Counted from the stretch's first letter, positions 10,741 through 23,470 are shown. The stretch is DNA of 64,000 nucleotides from Typhlomys cinereus (GCA_023101885.1 JALPQD010000390.1:1413257-1477256); one strand, 5' to 3'. Numbers and translations: made by a program. The notes: generated from the letters alone by a model not told the origin.

Positions 10741-11002
10741 TTGACTTGCTAATGGAGTCATTACTCTAACACCTGGAGTTTTGCTGTTTACTGATTTAAC
10801 TCCTTAAGTTTGTCACTGCATTTTTTCCCTGTCAAGCACTGACTTTAACTTTAGGCAACCTTTTAGGACAAGGGAAAATCTTTATTAAACTTTATACCAA
10901 CCTATGTCTCTAGCTTTAACTCTACAGCATAAACTGTCTTTCTGGGGTGCCGCAGACCAGAGCCGCAGCCTCGAGACCAGGGCTCCCTGGACCAAGTGAG
11001 GC
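10741..11002 (-). repeat. Inverted repeat, right arm (262 bp)
   Basis: Partner of 10283-10544. Outside the arms the flanks differ (ccccctctg on the left, aaggactcag on the right), so the arm boundaries are sharp. Confidence 0.93.
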
Positions 11003-12041
11003 AAGGACTCAGTGGAATGGAGAACAGAAACAACTCTATTGGCTTAGTGAATCTAGACTTGTTTACTGAAACTTTTTTTTTTATTTTTCTGCTCATACAA
11101 ACATAATACGTACCCCTGTCCCCTCTCTCCCTCCCCGTTTTCCCCTTCCTTTCCCCCCTCCTTCCCTTCCTCTCAGTTTCCCCTCCCCCCATCTCTGAAG
11201 GATCCTTTAATGTATATATCAAACTTTCTTCTGGGTCCTCCTCTCTGATAAGGTGTAAGGACTCACTGGCATTTCCTAGAACCCTTTCTTGTGTTACCTT
11301 AATTATAGGAACACTATTGTGACTGTTAATCCCTTGCTTCTAAGGATCCTAGTGCCTTTAGTCCATGATAGACTTTAAGGGGTCAATGATATGTTGGTCA
11401 TTGTGCAGATCATGGAGAGTCCTATTATAATTGCTTAGGCCCTAACTTGTGTAGAGTATCTTGCATATCATGACTCCTCCCATCTTGGCTCTTATAATCT
11501 TACCACCCCCTCTTCCACAAATTTCCCTGAGCTTCAGGATGGGGAGATTCCAGGTGTTTGATATAGAGTCTCTGATGGTCTGAATAATGGTTTGTTGATT
11601 TTTTTTTCAGTTCTGCTGCTCCTACAATGCCCTTGGCTCCATCCTGATGGGTCAGAGACAAAAAGCTGTTAAAATAGAGTCTTATTGTAAGGATAGGTTC
11701 AAAGGTAGATGGAATACATAAGGAGACTGGGGTAAAAGGTGAGTCAGTCTCCCATTGCAAAATTGTTACCTTCTATCTGCCAGACTGTATGCCCTCCCTT
11801 TCTGGTAAGATCATATCTCATCAGTTGCAAATGACCAGGAAGGACAGTCTCTGAGCTTAACCAGATGTCTCATTTCTTACTTACAGTCCTTGATGATGGC
11901 CTATTATCTGCCGTAGCATGATCCCCTCTTTCCTTGTTTCTGGCAGGGCCCTCCTTCCCCTTCTCTCCTGTTTATAATCTTTGCAATTACTGTAGGTATT
12001 ACAGAGATTTATCTTTGAGCATGTTTTAAGTGGGTTTTGTA

Positions 12042-15000
12042 CTAGGATCCATCTATTAGGGAGTACATAAGGAACTTAATTTTCTGTATCTAGGATACTT
12101 CACTCAATATAATTGTTTCTAATTCCATCCATTTCCTGGCAAATTCCATTAATTCATCATTATTGATGGCTGAGTAGTATTCCTTTGTATAAATGTACCA
12201 CATTTTCCTTATTCGCTCCTCAACTGTTGGACATTTGGGTTGATTCCAAGACTTTGCTATTGTAAACAGTGCTGCTATGAAAATGGTTGTGCTGGTGCTA
12301 TCGAGGTGAATTTGTGTTGTATGGGGGGTTATTCCCCAAAGTAGAATAGCTGGATCATATGGCATTTCAATCTTTTATTTCTTTAAAAATTGACAGACAG
12401 CTTGCCAGAGTGGTTGAATGAGCCTTCATTCCCACCAGCAATGTAGGAGAGTTCCCCTCTCTCCACATCCTCTCCAGCATTTGTTGTTGTTTGTATTGTG
12501 GATTTTTGCCATCCTGACCGGGGGAGATGATATCTCAGGGAGGTTTTGATTTCCATTTCCCTTATGGCTAAGGATGTGGAGTATTTTTTAAGATATTTGT
12601 TAGACATTTTAATTTCATCCTTGGTAAAGTTTCTTTTAAGTTCCAAGGCCCATTTTTGAAGTGTGCCATTTGTTTCCTTGGTGTTTAGTTTTCTAAGTTC
12701 TTTGTGCACTCTGCATAATACAGCTCTATCATATATATGGTTAGTGAACATTTTCATCCATTCTGTGGGTTGCCTTTGAGCTCCTGTTACAATCTCTTTA
12801 TCTGAATAGAAGCTCTTTAATTTCACAAGATCCATCTGCTGAGTGTTGGTTGTATTGACTGTGCTATTGGATTTCTGATTAGCAACTGTTGGCCTAGTCC
12901 AATCAGCTCCAGGGAGTTCCCTACCCTTTCAAATAAGGTTTTTATAGCCTCTGGCCTTGTGTTGAGGTCATTGATTCATTTGGAAGTAAGTCTAGTACAT
13001 GGTGACAAGTATGAGTCCAGTTTTAATCTTCTGCATGTGTAGATCCAGTTTTGCCAGCACCATTTGTTGAAGATGCTGTTCTTTTTCCACTGGATTTTTT
13101 GGGCCCCTTTGTCAAAGATCAAATGGCTGTAATTGTGTGGGCTTATATCTCGGTTTTCAACCCTTATCCATTGATCCGTGTGTCTGTTTTGGATCCAGGA
13201 TCATGAAGTTTTTAAAACTATGAATTTGTAGTATAGATTAAGGTTTGGTATGGTGATATCTCCAGCAGTGTTTCTGTTACTCAGGATTGTTTTTGCTATA
13301 CTGGGTCTTTTTTTGCTTCCATATGAACGTTGAGATTATTTGGTCAACTTCTTTAAATAATTACTTTTGGGATTTTATTTGGTATAGGATTGAATCTGTA
13401 TATTGCCTTTGGTAGGATGGTCATTTTTATGATATTGATTCTGCCAATCCAGGATCATGACAGGTCTTTCCACCTTCTAGTGTCTTCTGTAATTTCGTAC
13501 TTTAGGGTTTTAAAGTTTTCATTGTAAAGGTCACTTACTTCCTTGGTTAGGTTTATACCAAGGTATTTCATTTTTTTAGGGGCTATAGTAAATGAGATTG
13601 CTTCTCTCAGGGCTTTTTCACTTCTTTCATTATGTGCATACAGGAAGGCCACTCAATTTGTATGTTTACTTTGTATCCTGCTGAACTTCTGTATTAGTTC
13701 CAGGAGTTTCCTTGTGGAGTTTTTGTGATTACTCAGGTATAAAATCATGTCATCAGCAAATAGAAATAACTTGACTTCTTCCTTTCCAATTTGAATCCCT
13801 TTTATGTCCCTTTCTTTTATTATGGCTTCAGCTAAGACTTAAAGTACAATATTGAAGAGACGTGGTGAAAGTGGACAGTCTTGTTTAGTTCTTGATCGAA
13901 GTGGGGATACTTTGAGTTTTTCCCCATTGAGTATAATACTTGCTGTGGGCTTGTTGTAGACAGCTTTTATTATATTGACAAAGGTTCCTTCCATTCTAAC
14001 TGTCTCTGTTTTGATAACAAAAGACGATTGGATTTTGTCAAAAGCTTTTTCTGCATCTATCGAGAGTATCATGTGGTCTTGGATTTTAGACTGGTTTATA
14101 TGGTGGATTACGTTTATTAATTTGCATATGTTGAACGAACTTTGTGTGCCTGGGATAAAGCCTACTTGATCCCTGTGGATGGTCTTTTTGATATGTTTTT
14201 GAATCCAATTTGCTAAGACTTTATTGAGACTCTTTGCATCTGTGTTCATCAGAGAGATTGGCCTATAGTTTTCTTTTTTAAGTGTATCTTTATTAGGTTT
14301 GGGGATTAAGACGATATTAGCTTCATAGAAGGAATTAGGTAGTGTTCCTTCCTTTGCTATTTGATGGAACAGATTAAGGAGTATTCATGTTATTTGTTCC
14401 TTAAATGTCTGGTAAAACTCTGTGCTGAATCCTTCTGGTCCAGGATATTTGTTGGGGGGAAGATTCGAGATTACTTCCTCAATTTCTTCATATGTAAGAG
14501 GACTATTTAAATAATTCACAACTTCCTGATTCAATTTAGGTAAGGTATGTTTGCTTAGGAATTCATCCATGTCTTTTGTGTTGTCAAATTTCACAGAGTA
14601 TAAGTTTTTGAAATATGAGGTTATAATTCTCTGGATTTCTTGGGTATCAGTAGTGACAAATCTATTTTCATATCTAACTTTGTTAATTTGGGTTTTCTCC
14701 CTCTTGCTTTTGGTTAATTTAGCTAGGGGTGTATCAATCTTATTGATTTTTTAAAAAAACCCATCTTTTTGACTGGTTGATTTTCTGTATCATTTTCCTA
14801 ATCTCCATTTCAGATGTTTCTTCCCTTATTTTGTTAATCTCCTCTCTTCTACTACTTTTGGGATCAGATTGCTCTAGTTTCTTTAAAGATTTAAGCTGCA
14901 TTGTTAAGTTATTTATTTCTGATATTTCCATTTGAGCTATGAACTTATCTCTTAGGACAGCTTTCATTATTTCTGAAAGATTTTGATAATTTGTATTTTC

Positions 15001-15834
15001 ATTATTGTTCAATCGTTCACTTTCAGGAAATCTTGAATTTCCTTTTTAATTTCTTCCTGAATCCAGTTCTGATTCAGCATCATTGTGTTAAGTTTTCAGG
15101 AGTTAGTGTATTTTCTGTTGTTTATTGTTTTGTGGATGTCAAGCTTTAGACCATGGTGGTCTGATAGGGAACAGGCTAGAATTTCAACTTTCCTGTATAT
15201 GTTGAGATTTGTTTTGTGGCCCAATATGTGATCTATTTTGGAGAAGGTTCCTTTTGTTGCTGAGAAAAATGTGTATTCTTTGGTGTGTGGATTAAAAGTT
15301 TGATAGAAATCTGTAAGGTCCATTTCTTTAAGGGTTTGCTTGAGTTCCAAAGTGTCTCTGTTAAGCTTTTGGCCTGTTGATCTATGTTGAGAAGGCAGTG
15401 TTGAAATCCCCAAGAATTATTGTTTGGGGGTTGATTTCTCACTTTACATGCTGTAGGGTTTTCTTAATGAATGTGAAGGAGCCCTTATTAGGTGCATATA
15501 TGTTCAGTATTGTGAAGTCTTCCAGGTGAATTGTACCTGTGACTAAAATGTAGTATCCACCTGTGTCTCTTATGATTTTTTTGGAAGTCCACTTTATCCG
15601 ACAGCATAATGGCTACCCCTGCCTGTTTCCTGGTTTCATTAGCTTGCAGAATTTTTGAAAAACCTTTTATTTTTTATGATGTTCCTATTTTTTGTGGTGA
15701 GATGTTTCCTGCAGGCAGCAGATTGATGGTTTGTGGTTTTTAATGCAAGTTTGTAATCTGTGTCTCTTGATCAGTGAGTTAATACCATTGACATTTAATG
15801 TTAAAATGGAGAAATTATTTTTAATTCTGGACAT
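12042..15834 (-). pseudogene. L1 ORF2 remnant (copy A): endonuclease, RT, Cys-rich tail
   Basis: Starts with a minus-strand ATG at 15834 and ends at the TAG at 12042-12044 after SLI.G. In life it would be the endonuclease/reverse transcriptase of L1. Pieces in different frames show the endonuclease part (SDHHGLKLDI, frame 15096-15413), the RT palm (FADD encoded at 13749-13760) and the C-terminal region (frame 12383-12835). Several frameshifts and stops make it non-functional. Confidence 0.9.
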
Positions 15835-15854
15835 TTTTTATGTTTAGTGGATTT

Positions 15855-16358
15855 TGTAAGTGTATTGTTGACATTTAGGTTTTGGTGGGATTATACTTCC
15901 CTTCTGTCCTCCTTGATATGCTAGTTTTTTTCTTCAAGCTTGAGTATCATTTCTAGCATTTTTGAAGTCCTGTTTTGGTAGACATACAAGCCTTCAAGTT
16001 GTTGTTGTGCTGGAAAACTTTTCTTTCTCCCTTCATCATGACAGATAGTTTTGCTGGGTATATCAGCCTAGGTTGATATTTTTGCTCATTTAATAGTTGA
16101 AGTACATCTCTCCAAGCTCTTCTTGCTTTTACTGTTTCCATTGAGAAGTCATTTGTTATTTTAATAGGTTCACCTATTAATAGTATTAATCATGATAATG
16201 ATCATACTTTGAAAGCCGTTATCTGGAGTCTGGCTTTCCTGGCTATTATCTGTGAATTTGCTCTGGTTTGAATCCATCATTATGGGGTTAATTCTTTCGG
16301 TAGGAGATTTGTCTTTCTGGTTTTTGTTTCTCATGGATCTGCACTTTGACTTGGGCAT
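15855..16358 (-). pseudogene. L1 ORF1 remnant (copy A) with internal deletion
   Basis: The N-terminus MPKSKCRSMRNK begins at 16358. After about 60 codons the sequence jumps (near 16175) directly to the C-terminal domain (PIKITNDFS..TVKARRAW region). Compared with copies B and C, about 600 bp encoding most of the coiled coil and the RRM are missing. The exact stop is uncertain. Confidence 0.8.
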
Positions 16359-16369
16359 TGTCTTTTTGT

Positions 16370-17200
16370 CTCTTAAGACATTTCAGTTTCTGTGTGTTTT
16401 TGGTTGAACTAATTTAGTTGGTGTTACTACTCTGGGGCAGTTATTAGAAGTTGCCTTGTAGTTGGGTTCGTTTGTCTGTTGTTAGTATTATTTCCTAGAT
16501 GAGGCTATTAGGCTGTTAGTACATCAGTTAAGTCAGGTTAAGTAGACAGGGGGTGAATATTAGTATGGTAATGCATTTTATGATGTAGTATCTTGGTGAT
16601 ATGTGAGGGTGAGTGCTATAATCCCTGGAGTTTTATATATTTTTGGGGTGGCTGTATGGAAAAGTTAATCTACAGTGATTAATACTAAAAAGGAGCAGTA
16701 TGGTTAAAAAAAGAGAGATTTACTTATCTTTGGGTTGGATGTGAAGAATCTCTACCATATGATAGGATGATTTTAGAGGAGGACTTCAGATGTATGGCCT
16801 TTGTCCCATAGAGCTTTGCTTGAGTTTTCTTTGGATTCTGTTGAAGTCTGAGTAGCAGTGTGTCTCCACGGACCACGAGCAAAGGACCCCGGTGGGTCGG
16901 AGGGGGAGAGGGGCTGATGGTGATGGCAGAACTCTTCACCTGGGACCTGGGACTTGGCTTAGTGGCCCACTCAGGATCTAGTGATGGAGGACCCAGTGAA
17001 AGTCCTGTCCAGGTTGGCCAGGCAGGTAGCGGGAGGAAAAAAGGGGATGGGGCAAACCGGAGGCAGCCTGGGTGTTGTCCGGCCTGGCTGGTGGGAGGAG
17101 CTGGGACAGGGAGCGACCTGAGGGCTGGGTAACTCACCTGGGATGGAGGACCAACTGAGAGTGAGTCCCGACTCAGTCAGGCAGACGAGTGGGAGGAATA
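16370..17200 (-). promoter_or_regulatory. L1 copy A 5'UTR with tandem monomer
   Basis: The GC-rich distal part contains a repeated unit: gatggaggacc followed by a cctgtcc/gagtcccg block and ..gggagg occurs at 16983 and again at 17142, a period of about 159 bp. Mouse L1 promoters are built of comparable tandem 5' monomers; promoter function here is inferred. Confidence 0.65.
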
Positions 17201-17208
17201 AAGGTCAA

Positions 17209-18390
17209 TTTTTTAAAATTTTTAATAAAACTTTTTTTATTCCTTCCACTCATACAAAGTTGATAAGTACCCCATTACACTCCCTCCCTCCACCCTTCCC
17301 TGGATCCCCTTGCTCCCTTTCCCCTTTTCCCGTTCCTTTTCCCCCGTTCCTTTCTCCCAGTCCCCCCCCCCCATTCCTGGAACATTCTTTAGTGTGCATG
17401 TCAAAACTTCCCTCTGGGTCCTCCTCTCTGATAAGATGTAAGGACTCAGTAATATTGTCTAGAGCTCTTTTTTGTGTTCCCCTTTAGTATAAGAACACAT
17501 TTGTGGTTGTTAATCCCTTGCCTCTAAGGATTGTAGGGCCTGTGATCCATGCTAAATTTTGGGGGGTCAATGATATATTAGTCATAGTGCAAGTCATGCA
17601 AAGTCCTATTATGATTAATTTGGACCTAACTTGTGTGGAGTATCTTGCATATCATTGCTCCTCTACATCTACAATCTTACTGCCCCCTCTTCCACAAATT
17701 TCCCTGAGTTTTGGGATGGGGAGAGATTAGGCTGGCCTGGTTCCAAGTGGTTGATGCAGAGTCTCTGATGTTCTGAATTATGGTTTGTTAATTTTTTTTC
17801 AGTTTTGCTGCTCCTGCACCACCCTTAGCTCCATCCTGATGGGTATTGGATGTCACCCCTTGGCCAGAGATAAAATGCTGTTAAAATAGTCTTATTATAA
17901 GAGTAGATTCAAATGTAGATGGAATAAGAGTAGGAGACCTAAGTGAGGGGGTGTCAGTGTCCCATTTGCAAGATGTTACCTTCTATCTGCCAGATTCTAT
18001 GCCCTCCCTTTCTGGTGAGATCATATCCATCAGTTTCAAGTGACCAGGAAGGACACTCAGATGTCTCATTACCTGCTTGCAGTCCTCGATAGTGGCCTAT
18101 TGTCTCTACTGTGGCATGATCCCCTCTCTGCTTGTTGCTGGTGGGGCCCTCCTTCCCCTTCCCTCCTGTGTATAATCTTTGCAATTACTATAGGTATTAC
18201 AGAGATTTATCTTTGAGTGTGTCACTAAGTGGGTTTGGTACTAGGATCCGCCTATTAGGGAGTACATATGGTGCTTAATTTTCTGTGTCTAGGATACTTC
18301 ACTCTATATAATTTTTTTGTAATTCCATCCATTGCCTAGCAAATTTCATTAATTCATCATTTTTGATGGCTGAGTAGTTTTCCATTCTAT
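17209..18390 (-). mobile_element. L1 copy D, 5'-truncated 3' end
   Basis: T-rich tail at 17209-17240 on plus, then 'actcatacaaagttgataag', the C-rich 3'UTR tract and 3'UTR text. Continues into the end of ORF2 ('cctattagggagtacata', 'ttaattcatcatttttgatggct') and stops there. Same orientation as copy A and directly adjacent to its 5' end. Confidence 0.9.
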
Positions 18391-20382
18391 AATGCAGATA
18401 TCAATTTTAACTTACCCCTTCTTTACACTCTTCCTATTTCATACATATGAGTACTCAACTTTATATGATTCAAATAATTATTTGTTAAATCAGTACATAA
18501 TTATGTTAATTTTGTTTGAAATAAAAATATTGAATAGAATTGAGGATAAGAGATGACTCTGGTTCAATGGCTAAAAAATGAATGTATGTTCAACTTTCCA
18601 AAACTACATGGAAGTATTATATGTAAATGTACACATAAATGACTAATTTCTTCAAAATTCCTCTCAAAGATTCATGCCTAATAGAAGTGAGTCACTATTT
18701 CAAATCTAAGATCTATTAGCAAATATTCATTGTTGTATTGTTTTGTGGTTGCATAAAATTAAGAGGAATTCCAATAATATTCACACACTGAATAAGAAAT
18801 TCAAAAATGCTAGAATAGTTGTACAGTACATATTAATCTGTAGACTTCAGGGTAAGTGTTTGGAAGATAGTAAGTTTTCATGTTTGTTTAGCAACAATAG
18901 TCATTTGTTTATTTGCTTTCTTTAGAGTCTGGAGCCTCCCCCTCCTGGTGTTTCTCAGCCACACTTTTTTTTCACTGAAAAAAGTTTCTACATGTCAAGT
19001 ATTTTATAGTTTTTTGGAATTGATTGATTCATTAACAATTATGAAAAACAAAAGCTCACTCTCTGTAATGTTGCTGCCATGATCACAGGGGAGTACAGAG
19101 ACCAGAAATATAATCAATCTAAACAAAACCTAAGGGAAATCATCCCAGAAACAGAATCATCCCAAATGCCACGTAGTAAAATAAATGTCATCTTCTTAAT
19201 GGTCAGCTATCAAAGACAACTGGAGACAGGTAGGTGTATGGGTCTACAGATTTAAACTCAAAGAATTAAAGGAAATAATTTGTTGCAGTGAATTATTTTA
19301 TACTGGTTCACTTGGCTCTGTAAATTTCAAATTCCAATGTCTGAAAACATTGTTATCCTTAGATTTGGAAAAATCCAACCAAATTTTACTGCATCCACAA
19401 AGTAGCATCTGATTATCTTAATCTAGTCATTAATTAAATGCATTTTTCTATTATGATTGTGCAAGCTCAAACAAGAATTTAAGAAGTCTTAAATTTTTCC
19501 TATCAAAATTAATGATCTTACAATGATGTAAATAACAATATGTGTTAACTGAACTAGTGCAAAATAAATAACCTATTGATGCGATTTATAAATATCAACA
19601 TATGTCCAGCAACCAGTTTCTCAACAGAAACATTAAAAACATGAAAATACTGGTTAAATGCAGGCATACCCAAGAAATAAAGCCTACTTACTTCACCAAA
19701 ATATCAACTTTCTTCACAATTGCATTTATTTACATGAAAGACTATTTAACCTCTGCTAAAATTTAAGTATAAAATTAGTTTGATTTTGTGTATTTTTAGC
19801 ACATTAAATATGAATCCTTTGGTGGCTAACCAAGTCTTAATAGACAGTAATGATTGAGGAAAACCCAGAGTCAAATCTAAAACAAAAGTTGAATAAAATT
19901 TACTTCACATGTGGTTGCATACCAAAGACACCATTTCATTAAGGATATATACATTATTTCAATTACCATTAGTTATATGTATATATGGACATATATATAT
20001 ATATATATTCTGTATTAAGCTAACTAATGAAATAATTTTAATCAATTAAGATATTTAAGAAATAACAGTTTTTTTATCATTTGTGGGCTTAAAGAATAAA
20101 CAAGTATTGGGAATGTATCACATAGCTAGAATCCCTGATGTAAATGTTTACTTTTTGACTTTCATAGATCATGTAAGGTTCAAGTCATCTACATCTATTG
20201 CATAAAAGAAAAGGAGTGTTAGGAAATAACATGCAACAAAATCTTTTTCTTAGAATAAAATGATATTTAGAAAATAATTGAACTCTGTCTAGCACATGTA
20301 ATTTTGTTGTTCAGAAGAGCAAATATTCACATACCATACTGCCAATCATTTTTTTTTCAACATTTAGGAAGAACAAGAAATA
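18391..20382. other. Upstream intergenic DNA of the OR5W-type pseudogene
   Basis: AT-rich with no recognisable repeat. An AT dinucleotide run lies at about 19991-20010. A good splice-acceptor context (long T run, then caacatttag) ends at 20367, 15 bases before the OR start codon, as expected for an intron in the 5'UTR. Confidence 0.5.
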
Positions 20383-21319
20383 ATGGACAGAGAAAATTGC
20401 TCTTCTGTGAATGAGTTCTTTCTCACAGGAATTACCAGGAACCCTGAGATGAAAGTGACCCTTTTCACCACATTTCTAGTTGTGTATCTTGTCATTGTTC
20501 TGGCAAACCTTGGGATGATCATTGTAATTAGAATGGACCCCCAGCTTCACACACCCATGTACTTTTTCCTCAGCAATCTCTCCTTCTGTGACCTCTGCTA
20601 CTCCACGGCTGTAGGACCAAAGATGCTAGCTGACATGTTTGCCAAGAACAAGTCAATTCCCTTCTTTGGCTGTGCTCTGCAGTTTTTAGTAGTCTGTGCT
20701 TTTGCAGATTCTGAGTCCATACTGTTGGCAGTGATGGCCTTTGACAGGTACCAGGCCATCAGCAACCCCTTGCTCTACACAGTGAACATGTCCAGCAGAC
20801 TGTGTTCTCGGCTCATGGCTGGAGTTTACCTTGTGGGAACAGTGGATGCACTGATACGCAGAATATTGGCATTTTGCCTGTGCTTCTGTGGATCTAATGA
20901 GATTAATCATTTCTTCTGTGATGTACCTCAACTTTATCTCCTTTCTTGTTCTGACACACAAATAAATGAGCTGGTGGTATTCATTGTTTATGGCTTCATT
21001 GAGCTGAGCACCATCTCAGGAGTTCTCATCTCCTATTGCTACATCATCTTATCAGTCTTGAAGATCCGCTCTACTGAAGGCAGGTTCAAAGCTTTCTCTA
21101 GCTGCACCTCTCACTTAACTGCAGTTGCGATTTTCCAGGGAACTATATATAGTCTTTATGTACTTCAGGCCAAGTTCTTCCTACTCACTAGAGGAAGATA
21201 AGATGGTTTCACTCTTTTACACCCTTGTGATTCCCATGCTGAACCCTCTGATTTATAGTCTACGGAATAAAGACGTTAAAATAGCCTTAGAAAAAATAAA
21301 AAGTAAAGTGTGTTTTTAA
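20383..21319 (+). pseudogene. Olfactory receptor pseudogene, OR5W-type
   Basis: The first frame encodes residues 1-254 of a class II OR: NCS glycosylation site at 5-7, [43 protein letters not shown], and [19 protein letters not shown]. The frame then shifts. The rest of the gene ([17 protein letters not shown]...[16 protein letters not shown]) continues from 21155 in another frame to a TAA at 21317. Between GT and FMY there are 10 bases (atatatagtc) where 6 are expected, so a 4-base gain, readable as a TATA duplication, is the lesion. Without it the gene would be full length, so this is a recent pseudogene or an allelic loss. Assembly error is possible. OR5W is the closest subfamily by sequence. 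Confidence 0.88.
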
Positions 21320-21422
21320 ACATTTATTTATCCTATCTTTGTATATATATTCATTTAGTTCTCTCTTTTCTCTCTCTCTGCCACTCTTTCACTCTCTGAA
21401 ATCTCTCCATTCTCTTTCAGTT

Positions 21423-21487
21423 GGATTTGTTTTAGTTAGATCAGACTGACCTTGAACTTGTTTCCTCCCTCAACCTGTTGCTTAGAT
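21423..21487 (-). mobile_element. B1-like SINE fragment
   Basis: The plus strand 'gatcagactgaccttgaact' resembles the antisense of the B1 core (ctggccttgaact). It is short and diverged. Confidence 0.35.
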
Positions 21488-22680
21488 GATGTGTACACAG
21501 TATAAACCTTGGTTGTTCTTTATGGTCTCACTAGAAAGATGCAACAAGAAGCAAAAGAATGAAGAAAAATTCATAATCATTTTCATTCTATCAAATTTTT
21601 ATTTGTTCAATATTTTTGGCAAGCATACATTATTTAGGCATCTGCTGAGAACTTTTGTGCATTTATCTGTTTTTCCTTCTTTGATGGTAAATCATATAAA
21701 TTTGTTCACATTTGAAATTTTATACCTTTGCTCATACTATCCATCTTATCAGCAGCTGTAGCATTTTCTTGTGGTAGAAAACACAGTAATAAATAATTAT
21801 AATCAGAATCAACTGCTTATATTGTAAATAGATGACACAGATGTAAATGTAACTTTGCACAACATGTGTTTTACATGTAATCTAGAATTCAATAAATAAA
21901 ATGGAATATATGTTACTTCTACTTGTAGTATATAGAAGTATATGTGAAGGGAAGAATACTCATCAGTGATTATGTCTTATACAGCTCCACCTCATTTTTT
22001 TACTGTTTTTGTGTGCTCATAGATAAAGACGAGAACCTGCTTCCTGAGATCATGTGGATTATATTGTAGAGTGGCCACATAATGCCCCTCAGTATACTAG
22101 GATTTATATTATAATAACAGAAACTAAAACCCATGGATGTTACATGTTTAGTAGCAAACATAATAAACCATCTCTATGAAGTGTTTCAGAATACAGTAGA
22201 AGCTTTAGGACTCCTCTGTATTCTAGGGAGGCAGATATGAGGCAGTATATCATGTCAAATGGCACTGTGATAAAGGATATCTATAAATGCAAACTCAGGC
22301 AAAAAATTTAAATGCTACTAAGTGCACCATACATTATTTTATGTGTATTCTTTTGGAGCTGATACTTATGATTGACTTCATAGAATAAAATAGAAGCATG
22401 TTCAAAGTTACCACTAATAAGTTGCCTACAATTCAATAATTAGCTTCCTGTCCACGTTCATGTAAGCAACCCTAAACAAAGTTAATGGGCCACACACAAA
22501 ATGAAAAGTGGGTCATATAACAAAGAAGTAGGAAGATGCATTAAGAAAAAATAAGGATTCATTCAGTAGAAGGCAAAGTAGGAGAGAGAAAGTATTGAAA
22601 GATGATGAAGATTAAATGTCATTACATGCATGTATGAAATTCTCACATAATTAAGAAAAATAAACAAAAGCACAATCACA
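21488..22680. other. AT-rich intergenic DNA
   Basis: No gene or recognisable element. A 91-codon open frame at 21486-21761 has no domain and is rich in Phe/Ile codons as expected for AT-rich sequence. Confidence 0.45.
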
Positions 22681-22689
22681 TTGGTATAT

Positions 22690-23225
22690 CAATGTATTGG
22701 CACAAATCCAGAGTTTGAACACATTTCTTCTAATATATCGTCTAATGAAACCAGATACAACAAGCTAATGGAACACATAATCCTAAATAGTGAAAAATTG
22801 GAAGAATTTCCATTCAGATCCAGAACTAGACAAGGCTGTCCACTCTTAACACTTCTATTCAAATTTGACATAAGATATACAGAAGGAGATAAATGGTATA
22901 CAACTTGGAAAAGAAGAAATCATGCTATCCCTATTCGCAGATGAAATTATCCTATACTTCAAGAACACTAAGAATTCTATAAGGAAACTCCTAGAATTAA
23001 CAAATAAGTTCAACAAAGTGAACTTCCCTATATTGTCCTATATACTAAGAATAAACAAAGTGAGAGAAAGACCTGCTTATAAATAAAGAAATACCTTGGA
23101 ATAAACCTAACCAAGGATGTGGAAGATATATATAATGAACACTTCAAAATGCTGAATAGATTACAGAGATACCAGAAGATGGAAAGACCTTCCGTGTTTC
23201 TGTATCAGAAGAATTAATATTGTTA
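22690..23225 (+). mobile_element. Old L1 fragment (ORF2 reverse transcriptase)
   Basis: Translated pieces include FPFRSRTRQGCPLL and LFADEIILYFKNTKNS, then GINLTKDVEDIYNEHFK-like text: the RT palm and following region of L1 ORF2. The catalytic FADD box has become FADE (22934-22945). Frameshifts and stops are frequent and the copy is much older than A-D. Confidence 0.85.
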
Positions 23226-23332
23226 AATGACAAATGAGCCCTGTCAGAAAGCTCTGGACTTTATTAGGGACAATGTCTCAAAATGATAAGGTGGAAGACT
23301 AATTGAGGATGGATCCTGATATCATCCTAGGG

Positions 23333-23470
23333 CTTACACACACACACACATACATATGTGCACACATATGCATCCACTCACATATATGAAAATACATGCA
23401 AACATGCATATATACACATGCATGCCCTCTGTACACACCACATGCACACATACACATATACACTCATTCA
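23333..23470. repeat. Imperfect (CA)n-rich tract
   Basis: Starts as pure CA (23336-23350), then degenerates into cacatatgcatcc- and acatgcaaacatgcat-type repeats. The preceding 100 bases could be a decayed SINE, but I cannot name it. It generates overlapping short His/Thr-rich frames that are not genes. Confidence 0.85.

Larger units (their letters stand above)
11073..17200 (-). mobile_element. L1 retrotransposon copy A, near full length, dead
   Basis: Runs on minus from a GC-rich 5'UTR (about 16370-17200) through ORF1 remnants, a short spacer, ORF2 (15834 down to 12042) and a G-rich 3'UTR to an oligo-T (plus strand) start at 11073. It has many frameshifts and stops. ORF1 has lost about 600 bp internally. 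The 5' end abuts the tail of copy D. Confidence 0.92.

Noticed and set aside
16724..17137. 137-codon proline-rich minus-strand frame and its 90-codon antisense
   Set aside because: Both lie in the GC-rich L1 5'UTR, which has few stops by composition.
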